Source: CAYLYP01 sp964387795 (lineage in GTDB: Bacteria; Bacteroidota; Bacteroidia; Bacteroidales; UBA7960). From it: a stretch of DNA of 5,626 nucleotides. The stretch lies in the NCBI GenBank assembly GCA_964387795.1, contig CAYLYP010000133.1, forward strand, positions 1-5,626. The letters run 5' to 3'. The notes beneath the pieces were generated by a model. That model worked only from the letters and a program-made list of their open reading frames with translations, had not been told where the DNA came from and ran no database searches. Position 1 is the first letter of the stretch, and every line of letters starts with the position of its first letter. The translations under genes and the position numbers were made by a program. Below are positions 1-4,031 of this stretch, one piece after another.

Positions 1-1565
1 GTCTGGATACATTCCCTGCGGGGGATGATAACGGAAACGCCTTCATAAGCAAGCTCTTCTTCAAAAACCTTAACATTCTCCTCGTGGTATTTTTTAAGAG
101 GTTTTATCACGCGGATATGATCTTTATCAACACCCAACCCACTTACGATGTCATCAATTTTACCAAAGGCAGCAGAGGGCTGGCCACCAGTCATCCCGGT
201 AGTAGAATTATCAAGGATAACAACAGTAATATTTGATTTTGAGTTCACTGCATCAAGCAAACCTGTAATGCCACTATGGGTAAATGTTGAATCCCCGATA
301 ACAGCCACAGCCGGGAACATACCGGCATTGGCAGCACCTATGGCCATTGTAATAGAAGCACCCATATCAACACAGCTATTAATTGCTTCCAAAGGGGGCA
401 TTGCACTTAAAGTATAGCACCCAATATCTGAAAACACCCGGCCCCTGCCATATTTCACCAATGCTTCATTTAAGCCCAGGAAGGAATCAATATGAGGGCA
501 ACCCACACATAGTGATGGTGGCCTTGAAGCTACCAACGATGGTATTTCTGAACCACGGCTAATCTCCATACCTAATGCTTTGCCAACGATATTTGGATTC
601 AGCTCACCATCCCTTGGCAAGGTGCCATCAAGGCGGCCTTTTACAGTCTTACCTGTAGCAAGGTAGCCTTTCAACAGTTCTTCATAAATAGGATATCCAT
701 CTTCAAGCACGAGAACAGTATCACATTCTTTAAAAAGCTTTTCTACATGCTTACGGGGCAGTGGATATTGACCAACCTTTAAAACCGGATAGTTAATATT
801 ACGGTCAGGATAATTTTCCATCAGATAGTTATATGACAACCCACAGGCAACAATACCCATGCTTTTGTCTTTACCATCAAAATATGTGTTGAATGCTGAG
901 TTTTGGCTTTCATTTTCAAAATTCACCTGATTGTTCAGCAGGTCTTTATACTGCTTACGGGCTATACCGGGAAGCAATACAAACTGACGAAGGTTTTCAG
1001 GCAAATGTAATGTGTTTTGTTCCCTTGCTTCTTTTCTTGAAACACCAGCCCTTGAATGAGCCAGACGGGTAGTTACGCGCATCATTACCGGGATACGGAA
1101 CTTTTCGCTTAACTCAAAACCGTAATGTACCATGTCATAAGCCTCCTGCTGGTTTGATGGCTCCAAGACAGGTATCATTGCAAATTTGCCATAAAACCTG
1201 GAATCCTGTTCATTTTGTGAAGAGTGCATGGATGGGTCATCAGCAATCACAAAAATGATACCTCCGTTGGCACCTGTGATAGATGAATTTACAAACGCAT
1301 CAGCAGCCACGTTTAAGCCTACATGTTTCATACAACACATTGTACGCTTTCCTGCATAAGACATCCCAAGGGCAGCTTCGGCTGCTGTTTTTTCGTTGGC
1401 ACACCAGGTAGCTATAATGTTCTTACCTTTCGCCTCCTTCGACGTCCTTACATATTCTGAAATCTCGGTTGATGGGGTTCCAGGATAAGCATAGATTCCT
1501 GAAATCCCTGCATCAATTGCGCCCTGGGCGATGGCCTCATCACCCAACAACATTAATTTTTGCAT
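1..1565 (-). CDS. iorA: Indolepyruvate:ferredoxin oxidoreductase, alpha subunit (3' end beyond window)
   Basis: Thiamine-diphosphate enzyme subunit that, with IorB, oxidatively decarboxylates aryl pyruvates (indolepyruvate, phenylpyruvate and relatives from aromatic amino acids) to aryl-acetyl-CoA while reducing ferredoxin in the cytoplasm; the reaction is family knowledge. Reading the minus strand gives 521 uninterrupted codons. The N-terminal pyruvate-oxidoreductase-like domain shows GDEA at residues 8-11, YPGTPSTE at 27-34, WCANEK with E58 (probable cofactor-activating glutamate) and MKHVGLN with H81. A central CVGCPH motif has C353 and C356. The C-terminal ThDP-binding domain has G424-D425-S followed by N453 and then STTGMTGGQP, a family hallmark. 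Family members usually carry a C-terminal 2[4Fe-4S] ferredoxin domain after about residue 530; this would begin just past the left edge, so the gene looks cut by the window, not broken. The ATG at 1565 is the only long start: an in-frame stop lies two codons upstream. No strong ribosome binding site is visible. iorB is expected further downstream (left), but this cannot be seen. Confidence 0.95.
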   Translation of the reverse strand, partial: MQKLMLLGDEAIAQGAIDAGISGIYAYPGTPSTEISEYVRTSKEAKGKNIIATWCANEKTAAEAALGMSYAGKRTMCCMKHVGLNVAADAFVNSSITGANGGIIFVIADDPSMHSSQNEQDSRFYGKFAMIPVLEPSNQQEAYDMVHYGFELSEKFRIPVMMRVTTRLAHSRAGVSRKEAREQNTLHLPENLRQFVLLPGIARKQYKDLLNNQVNFENESQNSAFNTYFDGKDKSMGIVACGLSYNYLMENYPDRNINYPVLKVGQYPLPRKHVEKLFKECDTVLVLEDGYPIYEELLKGYLATGKTVKGRLDGTLPRDGELNPNIVGKALGMEISRGSEIPSLVASRPPSLCVGCPHIDSFLGLNEALVKYGRGRVFSDIGCYTLSAMPPLEAINSCVDMGASITMAIGAANAGMFPAVAVIGDSTFTHSGITGLLDAVNSKSNITVVILDNSTTGMTGGQPSAAFGKIDDIVSGLGVDKDHIRVIKPLKKYHEENVKVFEEELAYEGVSVIIPRRECIQ

Positions 1566-1850
1566 ATATTAGTCTCTTTAGAAATATTAAAAACAAAGAA
1601 AAATTTCACTCTTTTCATTGCACCTTTTGCCTTTATAATAGTCTAATCCATTGAGCTAAAATAAATAAAGCAGGGATGCACCTGAGCTACAAAACTATAA
1701 AAAATTGACAACTCAAAACCCTTTTTTCAGAATAAATTCCATAAAACTAGTCTTTTCAACAGGAAAGGATTTCTAATCTTAAATTTTAGCTAAACAAATC
1801 AATTAATTAACAAAAAAAATTGTATCTTCAATTTCCAAACATTATTATTT
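1566..1850. other. Divergent intergenic region between iorA and the lipoprotein gene
   Basis: AT-rich, non-coding DNA that must hold the promoters of both flanking genes, which point away from each other. I could not identify a convincing Bacteroidota-type promoter (TTG about 19 bases before TAnnTTTG). The best candidate for the lipoprotein gene is TATCTTCA at 1823-1830, with no matching upstream TTG. Small elements seen are a possible hairpin CTTTTC-AACAG-GAAAGG near 1752-1768 and two minus-strand copies of TAGCTCA (1652-1658 and 1683-1689), the first inside a tRNA D-arm-like string. No complete tRNA or ORF is supported here. Confidence 0.6.
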
Positions 1851-2603
1851 ATGAATAAGCATATTACCACCCTTCTGATTTTTGCGCTAAGCATTGTTTT
1901 ATCCTGTACTCCAGCTAAAAAAAGCAGCAGCCCCGCCCCCCTTGAGCGCCCCAAACCAGTGGTTGAGGAAAAGAGCAACTCCAATTATATTAACGCCCTT
2001 TCCGAAAAAGGCTGGGACATAAATACCTTAAACATTGCTGTTTCTGCATCTTATCTTAATGATGAGGAAAAAAACCTTATCCTTGCCATGAACCTTGTAA
2101 GAAGCAATCCGCCCTTATATGCCGACATATACGTTAAGCCCTTTATGGCCATGTATGAAGGCAAACAAATCCATTATCCTGATGGCACAATTATAAAAAC
2201 AGAGGAAGGACTTATACCTGTAAGGGAATTATATGATGAACTTATGCAGACAAAGCCCCTACCCCCATTAAAACCATCAAGGGGCTTAAGCAGGGCTGCA
2301 GCTTCACATGCTTACTACCAAAGCCAAAACGGTCAGATTGGCCATGATGGACAGGGTGGGATGAGAAAGCGTATTGAAAAACAAGGCAAATGGTCGGGAG
2401 CTCTTGGTGAAAACATCTCTTATGGATACCAATCAGGCCATGAAGCTGTTCTAAGCCTGCTCATTGATGACGGTGTACAGAGCAGGGGCCATCGTAAAAA
2501 TATACTCAGCCCCGACTTCAGTACAACAGGTGTTTCAATAAATACACATCCAAAATATAAATGGGTACATGTTATTGACTATGCCGGGGGGTTTAGTGAT
2601 TAA
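1851..2603 (+). CDS. CAP/SCP-domain lipoprotein
   Basis: Secreted lipoprotein of 250 residues. The N-terminus has a short basic start, a hydrophobic stretch (about residues 6-17) and a lipobox VLSC with the lipidated C19, followed by a Ser/Pro/Lys-rich linker (20-45). Residues after C19 are basic, not acidic, so a Bacteroidota surface-export signal is not evident and a periplasm-facing anchor is possible. From about residue 65 comes a CAP (cysteine-rich secretory protein/antigen 5/PR-1) domain: NLVRSNP at 81-87, a helix with H153, IGHDG with H165, GENISYGY with E187, and RGHRKNIL with H214. H165, E187 and H214 match the CAP cavity residues. The usual W-M-x-S-PGHR segment is replaced by IDDGVQSRGHR, as in a recognised subset of bacterial CAP proteins. 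The molecular function of bacterial CAP proteins is mostly unknown, so I assign no activity. The start ATG directly precedes the signal peptide; there is no Shine-Dalgarno sequence. It appears to be a single-gene transcript ending at the terminator at 2694-2748. Confidence 0.9.
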   Translation: MNKHITTLLIFALSIVLSCTPAKKSSSPAPLERPKPVVEEKSNSNYINALSEKGWDINTLNIAVSASYLNDEEKNLILAMNLVRSNPPLYADIYVKPFMAMYEGKQIHYPDGTIIKTEEGLIPVRELYDELMQTKPLPPLKPSRGLSRAAASHAYYQSQNGQIGHDGQGGMRKRIEKQGKWSGALGENISYGYQSGHEAVLSLLIDDGVQSRGHRKNILSPDFSTTGVSINTHPKYKWVHVIDYAGGFSD

Positions 2604-2639
2604 ATAATTATGTTTTTAAGATTAATCAGTCACAGGGGC

Positions 2640-2685
2640 GATGAATAAGCTTTTGGTTTCTGATGAATAGCATTCTATGGTTTCT
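2640..2685. repeat. Imperfect tandem duplication, units of 22 and 24 bases
   Basis: Two adjacent units each begin with GATGAATA (2640-2647 and 2662-2669) and end with GGTTTCT (2655-2661 and 2679-2685), with AGC-like sequence following the first motif in each. The second unit also contains a small hairpin ATAG-CATT-CTAT (2667-2678). It lies between the lipoprotein stop codon and the terminator, so it would be transcribed as part of that 3' untranslated region. Origin and function are unknown. Confidence 0.6.
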
Positions 2686-2693
2686 TATACATT

Positions 2694-2748
2694 ACATGCT
2701 CCCTCGAAATGAAGAGCTTTGTTCTTCAAAAAGGGGCATGTTTTTTTT
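2694..2748 (+). terminator. Two-part Rho-independent terminator of the lipoprotein gene
   Basis: The outer stem pairs ACATGCTCC (2694-2702) with GGGGCATGT (2733-2741), with one G-U pair. Inside it a second stem pairs GAAGAG (2711-2716) with TTCTTC (2722-2727) around a 5-base loop. A run of eight T (2741-2748) follows directly. The arrangement gives a terminator for plus-strand transcription about 90 bases after the lipoprotein stop codon. On the minus strand the stem is not followed by a T tract, so it is not bidirectional. It should insulate cheW from read-through. Confidence 0.8.
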
Positions 2749-2839
2749 ATCCACAAATTGACACAAATAAATACTCAAATTAAATTAATTGTATCCACAA
2801 ATTTTTGAAATTGCTCATTTATCCAAATTGAACAAATTG
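2747..2839. repeat. Series of CACAAATT-like units with DnaA-box-like sequences
   Basis: Variants of CACAAATT recur at 2752-2759, 2762-2769 (last base differs), 2774-2781 (CTCAAATT), 2796-2803, and more loosely at 2823-2830 and 2832-2839. The first three are 10 and 12 bases apart, close to one helical turn. TATCCACAAATT is exactly duplicated at 2748-2759 and 2792-2803. The same stretch contains one perfect DnaA-box consensus TTATCCACA (2747-2755) and two one-mismatch versions (GTATCCACA 2791-2799; TTATCCAAA 2819-2827), all on the plus strand. The recurrence is directly visible. Whether it is a protein-binding array or a decayed dispersed repeat cannot be decided here. Confidence 0.5.
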
Positions 2840-2853
2840 CATATATTGTTCAA
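2828..2853. repeat. Inverted repeat TTGAACAA / TTGTTCAA
   Basis: Perfect 8-base arms (2828-2835 and 2846-2853) are separated by 10 bases (ATTGCATATA). The A/T-rich arms and spacer fit a dimeric regulator site or a weak hairpin. There is no adjacent gene start; the nearest downstream gene, cheW, is over 600 bases away, so a role in its control is doubtful. Confidence 0.45.
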
Positions 2854-2856
2854 ATG

Positions 2857-2877
2857 AACCCGTAAGGGTGAGAGATT
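2857..2877 (+). repeat. AACCCG hairpin repeat, copy 1
   Basis: The sequence AACCCGTAAGGGTGA followed by GAGATT contains ACCC (2858-2861) pairing with GGGT (2866-2869) around a GTAA loop, which fits the GNRA tetraloop pattern. It matches the copy at 3023-3044 in nearly all positions (AACCCG, AA, GGGTGA, GATT in the same order). A further hairpin-like sequence, ATCG-GATG-CGAT (2880-2891), follows immediately. Confidence 0.5.
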
Positions 2878-2920
2878 CCATCGGATGCGATTGGTAATAT
2901 TAGTCAGGGAAACAATCTTT

Positions 2921-2951
2921 GCGTTCTTTGCAGAAACGCTGCGTTCTTTGC
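2921..2951. repeat. Doubled GCGTTCTTTGC motif
   Basis: The 11-base motif GCGTTCTTTGC occurs at 2921-2931 and 2941-2951, exactly 20 bases apart. The sequence between, AGAAACGCT, can fold back on the first copy (GCGTT 2921-2925 with AACGC 2935-2939, continued by CT with AG across a one-base bulge). From memory, similar TTTGCGTTCTTTGCG strings are scattered through intergenic DNA of Bacteroidota genomes; I cannot verify this here. Confidence 0.55.
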
Positions 2952-3022
2952 GTTTATAAATTTTCTAATTAATGGTCATAAAGATTGGTGCATGGAAAAT
3001 AAGAATAATTAGCCACTTTAAA

Positions 3023-3044
3023 AACCCGAAGGGGTGACATGATT
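3023..3044 (+). repeat. AACCCG hairpin repeat, copy 2
   Basis: This is the second copy of the repeat at 2857-2877. ACCC (3024-3027) pairs with GGGT (3032-3035) around GAAG, and the 3' flank GACATGATT resembles the flank of copy 1. Its start is 166 bases from that of copy 1, in the same orientation. The pattern resembles short palindromic intergenic repeats of the REP type; no RAYT transposase gene is in the window. Confidence 0.5.
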
Positions 3045-3180
3045 AAAGAAAACAAGTTTTAAAAATCACAATTGAACCTCAGGAGATTATATCATTTTAT
3101 TGCATGTATATTTTCATAAAAAAAAATTCATTTTTAACAGCAAAAAAATAAAAACACGAAAAAAGGGAAAAAACATATAC

Positions 3181-3220
3181 ATGTGTTTATATACGTTATT
3201 CAAATGTGCTTATATCACAT
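3181..3220. repeat. ATGTG(T/C)TTATAT direct repeat with an internal inverted repeat
   Basis: ATGTGTTTATAT (3181-3192) recurs as ATGTGCTTATAT (3204-3215), 23 bases later with one mismatch. The second copy is also the left half of ATGTG-N7-CACAT (3204-3220), which looks like a CRP/FNR-family operator but has a spacer one base shorter than the classic TGTGA-N6-TCACA. It sits about 270 bases upstream of the cheW start, in a very A/T-rich tract. Confidence 0.4.
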
Positions 3221-3342
3221 AATATTTCAATTAAAAACCACTTGTTTTTACATAAGCCACACATTATGCTGGTATGCATACTAAGTATTTGTACCTATGA
3301 TTATCAGGTTTAAATTAAGTAAACAACTGAATCAACTGCCTT

Positions 3343-3360
3343 AAATCTATCAATAGATTT
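3343..3360. promoter_or_regulatory. Perfect palindrome upstream of cheW, candidate operator
   Basis: AAATCTAT (3343-3350) and ATAGATTT (3353-3360) are perfect inverted arms separated by two bases (CA), ending 128 bases before the cheW ATG. The tight spacer favours a DNA-binding dimer site over an RNA hairpin, although a 7-base stem with a TCAA loop could form. It overlaps TTGACC at 3359-3364, which resembles a sigma-70 -35 box, but no matching -10 was found. It is a candidate control site for the chemotaxis genes, by position only. Confidence 0.4.
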
Positions 3361-3479
3361 GACCACTCCCTTGAGAAATGTTTTCACCCAACACAAACAT
3401 AAACAAAATCTCAACCAGATCCTAAACGATTACAAACAGTGTTTTAAAATAACATTAAAGGGATTTTTCAAATAAATAT

Positions 3480-3509
3480 CAAACAGAAATGCAAACAGAA
3501 AACAAACAG
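3480..3509 (+). repeat. Three CAAACAG heptamers spanning the cheW start
   Basis: CAAACAG occurs at 3480-3486, 3492-3498 and 3503-3509, spaced 12 and 11 bases apart, with another copy further upstream at 3433-3439. The first copy lies just before the ATG and the next two fall in the first codons. A-rich unstructured leaders commonly aid initiation in Bacteroidota, which lack strong Shine-Dalgarno use, so this may be a translation-favouring context or chance in A-rich DNA. Confidence 0.4.
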
Positions 3510-3968
3510 GATTCCTATTTAAGCTTTAAAATCGGAGAGGAATCATTTGCGACAAACGTATCAAAAGTATTGGAAATACTAGAGCTTCCAAAAATCACCA
3601 AAATCCCCAATGCGCCTGATTACATGTTGGGGGTCATTAATCTGAGAAGTAAAGTATTACCGGTACTTGATACAAGGATCAAATTTGGTTTACAACCAGG
3701 CGATGTTACTGTTAACACAAGCATCATTGTCCTAAACTTAGTCTTTGAGGGCGAATCATTAACATTAGGGGCACTTGTTGACGCTGTTGATGAAGTCCTT
3801 GAATTAAACACCAGCGACATTGAAGCAGTGCCTTCAATTGGCTCAGGTTATAGACTGGATTATTTATCAGGCATGGTAAAAAGCAATGAAAAGTTTATCA
3901 TGTTACTGGATGTGGACAAACTCTTTTCAACAGATGAAATGCAATCTGCACAGGAAATGAGCCTTTAA
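3489..3968 (+). CDS. cheW: Chemotaxis coupling protein CheW
   Basis: Cytoplasmic scaffold protein of 159 residues that links the tips of MCP receptors to the histidine kinase CheA in chemosensory arrays. The length is typical, and the protein is a single CheW domain from about residue 8 to 147. The hallmark segment GVINLRSKVLPVLDTRIKFG spans residues 48-67; R53 corresponds to the conserved receptor/kinase-interface arginine, while S54 replaces the usual glycine of NLRG. The second half contains LGALVDAVDEVLEL (93-106), a typical CheW beta-barrel strand pattern, and FIMLLDVDKLF (136-146), the usual closing strand and helix. The ATG at 3489 gives the expected N-terminus, with no Shine-Dalgarno sequence (an AAAGGG at 3457-3462 is too distant). 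The MCP gene starts 63 bases downstream with no terminator between, so co-transcription is likely. CheV is unlikely because no receiver domain follows the CheW domain. Confidence 0.95.
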   Translation: MQTENKQDSYLSFKIGEESFATNVSKVLEILELPKITKIPNAPDYMLGVINLRSKVLPVLDTRIKFGLQPGDVTVNTSIIVLNLVFEGESLTLGALVDAVDEVLELNTSDIEAVPSIGSGYRLDYLSGMVKSNEKFIMLLDVDKLFSTDEMQSAQEMSL

Positions 3969-4031
3969 CAGGCATAAAAACTTCAGTAAAAACAATCAAA
4001 AAGAAATTCTTCAATAAAAATAATACATAAT

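Larger units (their letters stand above)
2604..3488. other. Long gene-free region with clustered small repeats
   Basis: This 885-base stretch between the lipoprotein gene and cheW has frequent stops in all frames and no supported gene. From left to right it holds a tandem 22/24-base repeat, the lipoprotein-gene terminator, a series of CACAAATT-like units, an inverted repeat, two AACCCG hairpin repeats, a doubled GCGTTCTTTGC, an A/T-rich tract with long A runs (about 3100-3245), several short palindromes (GTATGCATAC at 3272-3281; CATAA/TTATG at 3251-3268), and a palindrome plus promoter region upstream of cheW. No tRNA, rRNA, CRISPR array or transposase remnant was recognised. The cheW promoter must lie in its right part but could not be pinned down. 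Confidence 0.7.

Noticed and set aside
1..20. iorA as a truncated pseudogene
   Set aside because: The reading frame is intact to the window edge, and the missing ferredoxin domain is expected just beyond it.
148..417. Plus-strand 89-codon open frame
   Set aside because: It lies wholly inside iorA on the opposite strand, within the conserved ThDP-binding region; the minus-strand protein is clearly the real product.
1469..1654. Plus-strand 61-codon open frame
   Set aside because: It overlaps the iorA N-terminus on the other strand and resembles no protein family.
1641..1660. A complete tRNA gene on the minus strand
   Set aside because: Only a D-arm-like string is present; no anticodon stem, T-arm or acceptor stem could be matched.
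1823..1830. TATCTTCA as a Bacteroidota -7 promoter box for the lipoprotein gene
   Set aside because: It deviates from TAnnTTTG in two of six fixed positions, and no TTG lies at the expected distance upstream; too weak to annotate.
2749..2856. CRISPR array
   Set aside because: The repeated units are about 8 bases and spaced 10-27 bases irregularly; there are no 23-37-base identical repeats with uniform spacers.
3969..4031. Terminator or promoter between cheW and the MCP gene
   Set aside because: No stable stem followed by a T tract and no recognisable promoter in this 63-base gap.
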